Source of the DNA: Paragordius varius
Taxonomy: Eukaryota; Nematomorpha
DNA length: 64,000 nt
Direction of reading: 5' to 3'
NCBI GenBank assembly: GCA_964247055.1
Contig: OZ176055.1
Span: forward strand, 4,402,001-4,466,000
Part shown: positions 47,548-60,992 of the stretch, piece after piece
Position numbering within the stretch: the first letter of the stretch is position 1
Layout of the letters: each line of letters begins with the position of its first letter
The notes under the pieces: model-generated
Database searches by the model: none
What the model saw: only the letters and a program-made list of their open reading frames with translations
Told to the model about the DNA's origin: nothing
Translations under genes and position numbers: made by a program

Positions 47548-50500
47548 TTATTCACTGCGTAATGTGGATGTTTGGTAAAATAATAGATATGCATTTTTGG
47601 TGTCAATATTTGATGGGTCTACCTCTTCTACCCTAAAAAATTAAATAGTAAAATAAATTAAATTTAGAGTAAAAAATTCTTTACAATAAGTATTATAGGG
47701 GAAAGATACTGTAAAAGTTGAGTTATACAGACAAAACGTAAAAACTAAAAGACAAACACGTATTTAATTAAAAAGACAACCATATTTCTTAAACCATAAT
47801 TTTTTAAGATATGACTCATCGGTTTTGGGTTGCTAAATAAAGATTAGAGATGTAATTGGTTTACACTTATGTTGATTCAATATTTTAGTACTACATAATT
47901 TAAAAATTAAGGTTAAAAGCATAGATATCTTTTCAAAAAAATATGTGTCTTTCTGTATAATTTCATTTTTTACTATAACTATAAAGTGATAACTACTTGC
48001 TATCCTCAAACAAGTGCCATTTTCCCGTGACAGGATGTTTGCAGTAAGAAAAGTAATGTCCGGATGAAATACCACCAGTATGACAAGTGATACCATATAA
48101 GTTATATAATTTTTCGCTCCTCGCATCAGATGAGGATAAGTACTTTGATGGAAACGTGATTGAAGTGGAAGAACTATTTTCGGCTGAAAAAGCCGATAAA
48201 TCAAGCCCTTGAAATGGGAATTCAACTGGAGTTCTGACTTTCGTAAAACTTTCATAACCGTTCCTATTGACAGCTGCGAATCGTTTGATATCTAGATAAC
48301 AAAAGAGAAAATATAAAATATGTCCTTGTTATATGGTTATCTGCTATTTCTAAATCTCTTATTTTTATAAATATTAAAACATCCATATTTTTGTTTTTAG
48401 TAAGGTTACGATTTGTATTAAAACATAGACAGGTTTGTATTTCTAACCTGTATAACCGCTTATAAAGACCGTATATAATCAGTCAATAAATTATATAAAT
48501 ATTTGAAATTTAACCAATATCAATATTAATAATTTTTTAAAACCAAATGAGGTTAATGCATTTATATCCGGTCAGTCAATTCCAAACAAATAGTAATTTC
48601 AAGTTTTTTTGGAAAATTTTTAAAAAAAACAATGGAAAGCGATTTTAATTTATTATTAATTAAATATATTCGATTATGAAGTATTAAAAGTAAAGGCTTA
48701 CGAATTATAAGAATTTGTGGGTATCTCTGTATTTTGAATGATTTGGTGGCACTTTGTCGTTTTTCACATTTGCAACAATACTATATATCAAAAATACATA
48801 TTAATATAGGGTTATATTTAAAACCAGTCGATCGCGCTTTTGCGCAGTCATTTACGGCCATTAACTATTCACTAATTTTCCATTTTTTGCAGAGGGTTCA
48901 ATTTTGGAGTAGTTTAATACCCCAAGAGTTAATTTGTAAATAAACTAGAGTTTCGTTAGGTGTTTTGGTTAAAATTTGGTTATCAAATATCGTTTTCCTG
49001 GTTTTGATAAAAAAAAGCTTATAATTTTTAATTTTCTAACTTCCAGATTCCGAATCGGGATAACTTCAAAACACGATTGAAACAAGCAACTCATTTTAAA
49101 TTCAGTTATGAAAATTTTGATGGTAAAATACATATAAAAGCTTTCATTATTATTTATTTGCATTTTTACATATGATATACAATTATATGCCTGTTGTTGT
49201 GGCATTTTAAAAATCCAAAGAAAAACGGCCAAAATTTAAATCAATTTTTTAAAATTTTGCTATTTTAAAAAAATTATTTTTATACTAGTATTTAACATTA
49301 ATTTACAAAAAATCACATATTCACTTTGTCTATAATTATTGGAAATGAATATTAAAAAATGCTAAATTCATCGTGTAAATAAATAATATTTTGATATATA
49401 AACTAATTTTACACTCTTTTTTGTTGGAAAAATTACTAAATTACTATTTTTTGTCCTGTTCAAAATTAAATAGCAACCGGTGCTTCGTCATCTTCCAATC
49501 GTTCCTCCTTTATGAGTGTATTTAAACAATCATACAGATTGGGACATATTTGATCAGATGCAATGGAAAGTGACAAATTCCAAAATGGATCATAGGCTAA
49601 GCTTCGATGGCCGCAAACAGCACAGGTAAGTATGCTTTTGAGTTGACCTCCAAACAAATCTAACATTTTAATAATATTTAATTTTTATATAATTGTTTAA
49701 TTTCATATAATTTTTAACTATAATGATTCTATGATTTAATCTCTAATTAAAATTATTGTCGAATAAACTATAAAAAGAGTATTGTTAAATATTTTATAGA
49801 TACCTATGATAATATAATAAAAATCACAAAATTTTGCTATATAATATCTTTAATTGATTGAAAAATTGAATTTTTTCGACTTTACTTGCTTAAAATCATA
49901 TCATCAATTTTCTATTTTCATTAATAGACAATTTAACCCAAGTTTAACATTTTTTAAAGAAATTTAAGTTTATTTACCGACAATTTTACTCTTGTTGGTT
50001 TCTTGATAACGTTTCCAAGAAACATCTGCTGTCAATTCAACCGAACTTTCAATGCTCCTATATAAAAATACCATTAGTTTTTATCATAAAAAAGGTATAA
50101 TTTTAAATCAGGAGTCCCCATGCGGCCCTTCGATATTCTTTGTGCGGCCCACAAAAAATTTAGAAAAAACCAAATAAATACAAATTACATAATTTTCAAA
50201 AGGGTAATAACATTTTTAAACAAATTAAAATGTTAATGGGTCTTTAAAATTTTTGGCATAAAATTAGCAAAATCGGTGAAACAATAGTAGTTATATTGTG
50301 TTCGTTATTTTTGTACAGTAATATTAAAATCTATAATAATGCCCATATATTTTTCGAACTCGACCCGCCAGATTTTCTGAGCAGAACATGCGAGCCATTG
50401 TTGGGCATTTATATTTTAAGATCAATATTATTTAATAATAACTTTCGTTTGGAATAAAGTGTTTTCTTAGGAGCTTGATTTAAATCATCATGAAAACCAC

Positions 50501-53500
50501 TGAGAAGGTAGGCCAGAAATTCTTGGGCATCTTGTTGACTATATACGTATAAAATAATTGGAAAATTAACATAAACTACTATTAAGGCCGAGTCTTATAA
50601 ATTTTTACATCACATAAAATTTGTCGAAGTAACTCAACAAAAGTTACGTTCGCAGAAAAATTTATATAAAGCTAATTTATTTCCATTTATAAGTCAATAG
50701 GAAGTAAAAATAATTGTTGTATACACTGTAAACTTTCCAAATCAGCCCAACACTTGTTCCTAGAAAAATTAAAATCAAATTTCTTTGAAAATACCTTTTA
50801 TTAAACATTTTATCATTAAAAGGATACGAGACATATGAATATCAATCTAAAAAAATGAAAAATTTAGCAGGCAATACTTATATCCAGCAAAGCGAGGTGC
50901 GTAAGATTCTACTTTCCGTTTAATGTCGATTGGGCGAATACTCATACTTTGACTTAAGACTGGATCTTCGGATCCATCACAATCCCAAAGTTCAGAGATA
51001 ACTTTTGCGAACTCTATTTCAAAAAAATGTGTAATATAGTGATTATCAACTAAATGTTTATATATGAATAATATTAATTAAATAAAACAAATTTGCGCCT
51101 TTCACTCATAAAAATAGATTAGATTTTATATGGTTTTGATAAAATTATTAAAATATTTAACTGAAAAAATAGTAAATTAAATAAAAAATTTACCCTTAAT
51201 TATTTCGCCCTTTAAGGGACTTTTGCCATTTATATCGGTGAGGTATTCCTTGTTTTGTATGTAAGTGAGCAAAGGTTTCGTGTTGCTTAATACTTGAATG
51301 ATAGAATTCATAAAGCACTAAAAATTAACGACAAATATGTATGTATGCGTTGGAACATAGATATAAGACTTTAAATAAAATATAAAACAATGATTTCCGG
51401 AATAAAATTTTTAAAATTTAAACTGTATTTCCCAAATTGGCTAAGCCCCTAAGACCACCCCGACTGTTTTTATTAATTAGGCCCGGAGATTTTGGTTTGG
51501 AAGATAAAACATCCTCTATTTTCTTTGTTACGATCGGCTCAGTGACCAAAGATGGTTTTTGTAAGCTTAAAACTCCATTCATTTTCTAAGCACAAACATT
51601 TATATAAAAAACTAACATATTTCAAAAAATTGTAAAAATAATTTACAATTAATTACTTCATAATTAAGGCTGGTAGGATCACGTATTTTATTGATATCAA
51701 TCGGTTTATTAGTAAACCCGTTCTCAAGATTGTTTGAGGATGATTTATTGATATCAAAATTATACGATGGTAAATTATTTTCTGGTTTTATGGCGGGGCG
51801 TGTTTCAATAATTTTGGATTTGCTTTTGGTGTCATTTTGAGCGGGATCATTATCCAAATATTTAGATTTATAAGCCGCATATTTAGATTCAAAATCATCG
51901 TCTGCAAATGTTTGATCCGAATTTATATCTTTTGAGCCTTTTCTCGAAGCAGTTGTAGATTTATTCGCCGCGGAATTCAAATTTTCAATTTTTTTATTGT
52001 GGTCTTTGGAGTATGATCTACTTAAACGCAAAGTTTCTTGAATATTTTTTTCTAGCTCTTCAATATCTTTCATACGATCTCGGCCAGACTTGGCTTTCTT
52101 AACCGTTTCCCCTGTTGTGTTCTTTTCAGGAGAAGAATCTATAGAAAATTTTCTGATAGACTCCTTTTTTAAGGGGGGTATTAAAGGGTCATCATTGATC
52201 CGATGGTTTGAGTCTTGAAATGTTGTTAATACTGTCGTTTGTGTTGGTGCTGAGATCATAGGCGAAGAAGGTAGAGAATATTCATCGGTTGTATAATCAA
52301 AGGAGCCTTTGGGATAAGCCTTTCTTATGGTAGCCACTAATTCTTGGTTAGAAAGGCGTTTGGTAAAATCGGGTGAAAAAGACGACGGACTAACATCATC
52401 TACGTGACAGAAATAAAAGATTAAAAAAATTTAAAGTTCAAATAAAATTAATGCTATTAGCCAATAATGATGCTCCGTGATCCGTGCTGTATATGCTATC
52501 TGGCAATATTTAATAACAATGAATGTATATTTACTCATACTCTAAAATAGTTTATATAAGATTTTTGGTAACATTACAATAATCACTTAAAATAATACTT
52601 TCTTGTTCTTCTTGTATAGCAATAATAGGACCATAGGTAGCTTTTTTGGGTCTTTCCAATAATGTGGTAGGCTGGTCGTCATAAAAAGATTTGGAATATC
52701 GATTTTCAGATAAATTTGAGGTTTGAAAAGGAGAACGTTCAAATTTATGATAGCCATTTGTTTCACCATTTGTTTCATCAAAATTTTTGGGGGTGAGAGA
52801 AAAACGTCTCCCTTTTCTACTATTACTGGGATAATCGATTGAGTCAGTGTAAATATCATTTGTTGATATATTTATTTGACTAGAAGAATATTTGGGACTA
52901 GTCCTTTTGTATTGGTAACTAATATAATTTAAATCTATACTACAGTAAAAATTAAATTTATGCACCCAAAATTTCTGTAAAACAGCTGATTTTTATAATT
53001 AACCTTTGGATGTAAATAATAATCAAGAGTATATTTAGCAAATCAAACAAACGTTGTATATACAGTAAGAGTAAGTATATATTGCTAGAAAGTTATTAAT
53101 TATTGCCAAATGGTATGCAGCAAAGTAAATTACTATTGGCTAATAATGGTAAAAATGAAAAAATAATTATGAGCCAATAATACTGCCCTTTTTGTGTATG
53201 CTATTTGACAATAATTAATAACTTTCTAGCAATGTATACATACTCATACTGTATATTAATAGCGCTTAGTGTATTTGCACAAAGGCTTTAAATATTAGTG
53301 AACAGTTTAACAGAGGATTTTTAACAAATTGATTATTAAAATATGTATTAGCCCAAAGATATTAAATATTTTGGTCTTTTATGATGGATTTATAACTACC
53401 CTAAAGCAAAATATAAAACAAAAAGTATTCAATCATAATGACATATTAAAAGCTTAAATGGCAGTGATGCGATTCATTATTATATTGACCTTCATTACAA

Positions 53501-56500
53501 ATAGGCTTATAAACTATAGCGATATATATCGAACTACTGTAGGAGTAATTTTTACCGGTGAATGCATTCATTGCAGAGATTTTAAATATGAAATAATCAT
53601 ATAAAATTTTGAAATTAGATATCATTTTTAATTATTATTTAATAATAGAAATGTTAATTCGTAATTTCTAGTCTTGGCGGTCAGCCCGGTTATAAATAAT
53701 AGAAAAAACACAATATAAAGTCTATTTTCCTTGGCGTATTGTAAAGCTAATATTAATTTTGGAATTTAATTTTAAGCATAAAAACGCATGAAAACTCGTA
53801 TACCTAATATCATATTGTAAATTATCTTTTATAAAAGTAATATAAATATTTTTAAATTTATATACAAAGTAAACAAAATTAAAATAAAGCCAATAAATAA
53901 TTTATATGTCCAAAGAGCGCGACGTAAAAAATGGCTTTTATGAAATGTACTTTATAAGTCAACACACACATCTATATAAATTGGAAGCTTTCGCTTTTTC
54001 GTTAACGGTATAAAATAACAATTTCTTTGTTTCGTCTTGCTATTTCCAAGATCAATGCCAACAAATGGAAAGCGTGTTTTTAGCTGTTTTTTGAAAAATC
54101 GATAAAATAATTAAATAAATTATAAAATTAAACAATGTATGAATAATATTCATTAACTTTAAAAGTTTTTCATCATAATCTAATATTGTAAATCACATGC
54201 AAATATTTATCAATGTAATTTTGCAAAATATTTTTAACGATTTATTTATAATTATATTTATTATTAGCAGTTAAACTAAAATGAATTTAATTTAATTATG
54301 AACATATATAATCTAAGTATAACGTTTATATAATTTATGGGCACAAAAAACATGTGTCATTTTTAATAATTGGGTCAAAATCAGAGGCGTAGCTTGCATT
54401 TCTGGCGCCCAGTGCATAAATCCGTTATGGCGCTCCCCTCCCCTTCCACAGGCATTTTGAAAATATAATCAAATAAAAACTGTACTCAAAAAATGAGTGA
54501 TTTTTATATGTAATACCATAATAACCTTTAGAAAACGGTTGAAAGTGTCTCACGTAGATATAATTCCCAGTAATTAAGGGTCTCATAATCAAAGAGAGAA
54601 AGAAGAGAGCAAGATGAGGGGAGAGAAGGGCTTATTAAGATTAAGACAAAGTTTGTTCCTGAAAGACTGAAAAGTTCTATCAAGCCGCAGTGATCAATAG
54701 GTTTTTATTCTAAAGAGCGAACTTTGTCTTGATTATTTTTTTACAATCCGGTCCCCCTTTAAACTATGGTGTCCAGTGCATCAGCCCCCTTTACCCCCAT
54801 TAGCTACTACGCTTCTGGTCGAAATAGAAGTTATCAAAGAATAAAAATCGAAAGATATTTAAAAAAAATGTCTTTTCGTTTTTACATTTTGTCTTATTAA
54901 TTTTATTGTTAATGAAATAGCTCTCGCCCTACAAAAGAGTGGAGGAAAGGGTAGAGAAAACAGAAAATCGAAAAAGCATGAGCCCCCTCTCGTCCCACAA
55001 GCAGTACATGGCACGACATGACTTTAACACCATGTAGGCCTGAATGGCGCGGCGTGTCAAATAGACTATATACATTTACAGTTAAATTTAATACCCTCCA
55101 TATCTTACCTAAGATAACGCTTGATATGGGGGTCCGCGGACACCGGTTGGACTCCTCATATATACTTGATTAAAGAAAATATTTGGGACATATTACTTAA
55201 TCATGCTTATTTTGATATAAACTCAAGCCTGACTTTCTAGGTAAACATTTAATCGCTATTAAATATAAGATAATATCAAACAATAACATTTGCATTCTAT
55301 GGCTAAGGTTAAATATTTAAATTTGATAGCAGAGATTTACTCATTTTTAATATGTGGTCAAATTTGTATATTATTCCATTTGTTAGGATTGTCAAATTAC
55401 TGTTACTAACAAATCTGTTTCCTTGAATTGACAGACAATCAATGAAAAATTTTGTGAGATAAGGATTTTATATACCGAATTTGGATTATAAAAAAACCGC
55501 TTTAGTATCTGTACACCTTAACAAAATATTAGAAGATAAATACAAAATTAATAGTGGATGATTCATTTAAAATAATCCCCTTTTTATATACATACCTATC
55601 GTCAAAGCCATTTTGTTTTGAATGTTCCTTTAATATTTTGGAATCTTTTGTATTTGTATCTCTGAATGTTTCTTCCGAGGCATTGTTAAATGTTCTTCCA
55701 CCAAAATTATAATTGTGATTGGGTGAATTTAAATCTGAATAACTTATTGAATCGTTTTGCTCATTAAAATTGTCTATTGAATCAAGATATGCATTTATCT
55801 TAGCATCTATTCTCTTTAAAGCTCGAGGCGTTTTCACATCATTCTTGGAATCACTGTTAAATTTAGACCTTAGAGATTGATTTGTAAAATTATTTTTGTC
55901 ATTTTCTGTGAATATTGCATAATCTCTCCGCAAATTGTCTTGCGCTTCCTTGTGGTCCGATTCATGATATGATTCTGACATGTAATTTGGATATAAATGA
56001 ACATTTAGTTTGCTAGGAGAGGATCTAGAATCGCGCACAACGCTGCTAAATCGCTCTCTGATCCTAGGTGATTTTTCACAAATTATTTGACCACTTTTCG
56101 CGGGGTAAAGAGTTGCCAGGTAGCGTTTTTTCCTTTCAGCCAAGTTATTGTTTGATTGTGAATTAGCTAAAGGAACTTTGATATAAGTCCTTATTTTACC
56201 ACCATCTCCCGATTCCGGTATAAGTGATCTCGGATCATAATATGCCACACCCTTGACAGAATACACATTATAGGAATCCGCATTGTTTTCTTTTTTAACA
56301 TTTTGATTGTTGCTATTAAAATTATTATCAGGATGTTGATTTAAATTCTGAATTGAGGCATATCTTGAGGGTCCCTTTTTTCGTCTTTCAGTTGTCGCGG
56401 CATACGAAGGTTGATACAACCTGTATGCATAAAAATTATTTTTCCGATCTGAAGAACCGCGTGATCTATCAAACCCATAATTTTCAACAACTGGTTCTCT

Positions 56501-56537
56501 GAAATAAGGCGTTGGATAAGTGCTATACATGTGGTTT
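47548..56537 (-). CDS. USP2/USP21-type ubiquitin-specific protease, 12 exons
   Basis: Exons (5'->3'): 56537(ATG 56530)-55596, 52939-52578, 52399-51657, 51585-51424, 51317-51194, 51013-50878, 50538-50443, 50057-49978, 49659-49478, 48780-48702, 48291-47997, 47632-47548; about 1092 residues from the ATG. It cleaves ubiquitin from substrates. The catalytic core starts near residue 725: GLANLGNT then CFMNSIIQVLSNT (catalytic Cys about 735), EFAKVISELWD, YAPRFAGYNQQDAQEFLAYL, DLFGGQLKSILTCAVCGHRS, YDPFWNLSLSIA, a second zinc pair YCCKCEKR, YPQILIIHIKRF, TGGISSGHYFSYC (His about 1045), WHLFEDSK (Asp about 1063) and NAYLLFY. Core motifs fit USP2/USP21 best. The first 680 residues are low-complexity. 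Exon 2 has two phase-equivalent acceptors (52939 or 52918). Assignment of the first exon is the weakest join. AATAAA overlaps the stop. Confidence 0.88.
50109..50412 (+). repeat. hAT-like MITE in a USP intron
   Basis: Opens CAGGAGTCCCCATGCGGCCC and closes near GAGCCATTGTTGGGCAT. It resembles the copy at 60993-61289, and many hAT families use CAGGGGTCCCCA-type ends. Confidence 0.6.
53063..53251. mobile_element. Palindromic mariner-like MITE, copy 2
   Basis: CAGTAAGAGTAAGTATATATTGC on the left mirrors GCAATGTATACATACTCATACTG on the right, with TA on both sides and an inner GCCAATAATACTGCC arm. A half-copy of the right arm lies at about 52448-52545. Collinear with 37009-37202. Confidence 0.72.
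54382..54817. mobile_element. hAT MITE with 8-bp duplication
   Basis: Begins CAGAGGCGTAGCTTGC and ends TACTACGCTTCTG. Flanks GTCAAAAT (54374-54381) and GTCGAAAT (54818-54825) are an 8-bp near-duplication. Interior is rich in GCGCCC and CCCC tracts. No coding capacity. Confidence 0.8.
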
Positions 56538-58511
56538 CTCAAAAAATTATAAAATAATGCACCAATTTAAGCTTTATCACATCGATTTATAATTAATTTT
56601 GGAATATAAAAATCTTATTACAATAATTAAAGTATAATCGAAGTCGTATTGCACCGTTTTTTTAGCGTAAGAATAGCTCACATAATGAATTTCAAATGAG
56701 AGATTAAAAGGCAAAAGGAAACAACAATAATGTTTTGTATAAATATTTTATTTATAGATAAATTTTTAATCATTATATTGGTTGGTTGGTAGTAGAAAAA
56801 AAAACAAAACATACCATTACAAAAGTATTTTTGTTACACTAAATAAAAAAATAAAATCAATATATAACATCAAATAATTAGTAATAGTAAGTAAGTAATA
56901 TCATTTATCCAATAGATAGAGCATACATTATAATATAAATATTGGTAAAAATTTTATAGCTGATTTCATAATTTTGTAAAGGAAACGTTGCTTTTGTTAC
57001 ATTATTTAATATTTTACATTAGTAAATTGTATGTTTTTTACATATGTTTCTGATCGTAAAAAATAGTCAAATATATATTGTTTTCCAACGCATCAGTTTA
57101 ATCCTTTTTCGCGAGTCTTTACGCAGCATTCAATGTTTAAATGAAGAGTTTTTTTTAATGCGCTGACCTTGAAAATTTCAATAAAATTGTAATTTTTTCA
57201 GGTATCAAAAAAATACCAGACAATTTAAATTAATGGCAATACATTAATTATTCACAATAAATTTAAAGAGATTGCATGCTTATATATCAATTAAAAGTTA
57301 AAAATCGCATCCATCTTTTATTTATGATAATTAGATGCCAAAACTAATTTAAATCGTATTTTGAATAAGCGTTGCCGGTTACAAATGTCATAACAATAAA
57401 AATCTTAACAAGGTATATTGCAATGAACAGTCGCATAACTTAAATCTGGTGGAAGATATTTAAAATATAAATTAAATTTAGCATTTAATTATTGAAATTT
57501 TACGATATGCTAAAAATGTGGGTGTTCTTTTAAATACAGTGAAAACAAAATATAAACATAATGTAATCATTTTCGTTTTGTTTTTTTTAATACAAGATTG
57601 AAAAGGACAAAAAATGATTAACTTGAATCATTATACCATTTTTAAATTTATCTAATGATGATCCTCAATCTTCATATTTTCGTTTTTTATACACGATTAC
57701 CTTTTGTTGACCTCTAGCCCAGAGCTAGTTAAGAGTTATTTTGACTTTTATAATTCCGAATTCGGATAGCTCTAAAACATGGAAGCAAATATCTGATATT
57801 AGAATCAATAAATATCAAAAATTTGTTAAATTATGACTTGGAAGCTTTCTACTTAGTTAATTAAAATCCAACCATAAATATATATGTATTGCCTATTACA
57901 AAACAAAATGGCGGCGAAAAAGTTTGAGAGTTTTTTTAATTTTATATTTTTTAAAAGTATGTTTTTTGAATCATGCAACTAAATGGCTAAAGAAAGCATA
58001 TTTTCAAATTTGGTTAAAGACCCCGGTGTATAAAACCACCCCAAAAAGTCATGAAGTCATTCAATTGAAAAAACCAAATTATTTTAATAATCAATTATCA
58101 CAACCATGCTGCAAACTCAAATGCAGTAGGTTTTTTTTACGAGAAATATTTTCATATATCTAAAAGGCCAGTTATCCCTAAATTTGGCTCAATGAATATT
58201 TTATATATATAAAAGCGCTCTGTAGCGGAAATATTACAGAGTTAGGAAGATATAAGAAAGACCTCTGTAAGAATTGTTTGTCATTTGAGTTTTACTCTTT
58301 ATATTTGTGATAAATGTTAACTTTATCGTTTTTCTGACTTAGACTGGCCGCTATAAATTAGGGTTTAAAAAAACGGTATATATTGTGTTTAATAAAGCAA
58401 CATTTGAAAAAACATCTATGCCTTGATTCATATCTCTGTAAAGTATAGTATATATACGCAGAGCGTATTAGACTTATCTCTGGTCAGCAGGGTGTATATA
58501 CTATTATTTTA

Positions 58512-58546
<35 letters not shown>
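56538..58546. other. Upstream flank of the USP gene, gene-free
   Basis: AT-rich. 57700-58050 carries a dispersed repeat also seen near 4540 and 48990 (AATTCCGAATTCGGATAGC, AATGGCGGCGAAAAAGTTTG). A 5' untranslated exon or further coding exon could be here, but none is recognisable. Confidence 0.4.
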
Positions 58547-59464
58547 TAGCGTAAATCTCGTGCTGCTACGCAGCCCGAAGTCCTTCGGACTTCTGGGGGG
58601 GCTATTTGAAATAAGGGACAATAAAATGATCCACATATGTGGATTATTTCGAAACATTATTTAATAGATATGATTTTATAGGAATTTTAAAACGGTGCAT
58701 TCATACTAATATATTGTTTAATTGGGGGAAAATAGATTTAAAAAATTATTTTTGTGAACTTTTTTTTTTGAAAAAATGGCATTTTACGGGGGGAGCGGGT
58801 AAAAAGAGGGCCTAAATTAAAAAAGGGCGAAGCTATTATCGGGGCATTCATTAATCATTATGTTTTTTCGATATTTGGATTTGATTGGGTTCACCGGTTT
58901 TCCGGAAACAGATCACAAAGTTACATGATGACTCAGTTTTTAGCGGGTAGCTCCTTACCCAGCAGCTATCATCAAAGAAACGCTTGACTAAAATTTTTGA
59001 CTTTTATCAGGGAATACATGAAATCCATATTGAATTTTTACGGTCTCATACCTAGGGCGAAAAAATAGTTTTAAAAATTATTTTTGTGGACTTTGTTTTT
59101 TGAAAAAAATGTCATTTTACGGGGGGAGCGGGTAAAAAGAGGGTCTAAATTAAAAAAGCGAGACGACTATGTTCGGCGCAATCGAAAATAAGTAAACAAA
59201 AATCATATTTGAAATTGAATGGTCCAACACGTTCTCCAGAAAATTATCTCAAAGACACGATTTTTGTGGACTTATGTTTTTAAAAAAAACGCGTTTTTTA
59301 CACGAGGTGGGCCCGAACTGGGGGCTTATTTCAAAAAAGGGCGAAGCTATTGTCGGGGCATTCATTAATGATTATATTTTTTCAATATTTGGATTTGAAT
59401 GGGTCTACCGGTTTTCCTGTACCAGATCACAAAGCCAGCATTTTCCATTTTTATAAATATATAG
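58547..59464. repeat. Repeat family E, longest copy
   Basis: Starts ACTAGCGTAAATCTCGTGC after a TA microsatellite, then the TACGCAGC hairpin, and ends TATAAATATATAG. The internal GCATTTTACGGGGGGAGCGG block occurs twice (about 58783 and 59112), so the copy is a partial internal duplication or two fused copies. Confidence 0.65.
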
Positions 59465-59879
59465 ATATATGTATGCAGGCAGGGTGGCTTATTAATATAA
59501 GGTGGAAACAGGCACACAGGATCAGTATGATTTACTGACAAAAATAAAAAGTCTATTATATCATTAAAAATGTTCATGCTAATTAAATCATTTCTCCCAG
59601 AACGTGTTACGACATTTTGATAGTGGCCATTTATTTATGTTCGCGCAAGCGTAACCGAGGCTTGTTACTTGCCATTGTGTTTAGCGTCGCTTTTTAATTA
59701 GCATTGGCAATGAATTGCTCCCCAAAACCTTATCTTTAAAGGGATTGTCAAAGTATAGGCGTATCAGATTGCAACCATATTCTTCTTTTAAGTAGGGAAC
59801 GGATATTATAGCCCCGAATAAAGGTGTAATAAATATTTTTAAATTGACAAACTTAATTAAGAACTGCACATGTGCTTTG

Positions 59880-60905
59880 TCGATTTTTCCAAAGCATTTG
59901 ATTTCATCCAACACAATAAACTTCGAACATACCTAAAACAACTTGGAGTATCAAACCATCTAATCAACGTCATATTCTCAATTTACTTAAATTCCAAGGC
60001 TGTAGTATCTACCACGGTATAACTGATTCAGGTAAGGTGCAAGTCGGCCTACGTACGCCAAGTATACGTTTTATCCCCACTTCTTTAACAGGTACCTCGA
60101 ATGCATAATAAGAAACATCCTATAAACTTATGGCCTAAAAGTAGGTGGAAACCTACTTACATCCGTTCTTTACGCGAATGACACGGTCTTATTCGCAGAC
60201 AGTGTAGACACATTATCGTAAGCTTTGCAAGTGTTTACAACTGCAATAGATTCGGATTAAATATCAACTTTAAAAAAAAACAAAGGCAAATCAACCCGGC
60301 TCAAACAACTAATTCAATAATCCTCAACGGTAATTAGATTGTAACGGTAAACAGTTGCATGTATTTGGCTAGGGCAGTATTATAAACAATGAAAACAACT
60401 ATCCAGAAATAAAACGAGGAATTGCCATTGCAAAAGCAGTCACAATCAAATATAACAAGATTTGGACGTCACATGACATCAAACTAAAAACCAAAATTAG
60501 ATTAATCAAGGCAACAGTTTTCTCCACATTCCTATATGGAGGGAAAGCTGGACACTGAAAAAATATGACGAACGACACTCGAATTATCGGTTTGGAGGAA
60601 TAAGGTCACTATTTTAAATAGAATTAATCAGGAAATGTCACTACTAGGCAGCCTAATACGAAAACTATCCTTTTTTGCCACATTATGAGATCTAACTCAC
60701 TTGAAAAGTCACTGATGCTGGGAAAAGTGAATGATGGTGCTCGTAAAAGAGGAAGAAGAAGAACTCGTTGAATGGATAACATCCTTAAAGAAACCAACCA
60801 ATCACCATCCGAACTAAACGCTAGATCCGATATTCGCAATGAGTGGAGAAGTTATATTTTCAATATTGCAGTTAGTCTGAATCGACCTTAGCGACAACAA
60901 ATATT
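59880..60905 (+). mobile_element. Decayed non-LTR retrotransposon, second family
   Basis: Plus-strand remnants of reverse transcriptase: KAFDFIQHNKLRTYLKQLGV near 59890, a degenerate active-site region near 60180, and a tail with SLEKSLMLGKVND-like sequence near 60700 and WMDNILKE-type sequence near 60780. Several stops and frame changes are spread across it. The 3' end matches that of the minus-strand copy at 32960-33240. Confidence 0.75.
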
Positions 60906-60992
60906 ATAACTCAAATATTTAAAAATTTTAATCATTCACACATGTATTTTTTTCTTAGATATAATAATCGAACCCTTTGTTTTAGTTTAAAT

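Larger units (their letters stand above)
52940..55595 (-). other. Long USP intron holding two MITEs
   Basis: Besides the mariner-like MITE (53063-53251) and the hAT MITE (54382-54817), the intron is AT-rich. 54950-55160 has a GC-richer patch (GGTCCGCGGACACCGG) of unknown origin. No exon with a recognised motif is seen, though a small one could be missed. Confidence 0.5.
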
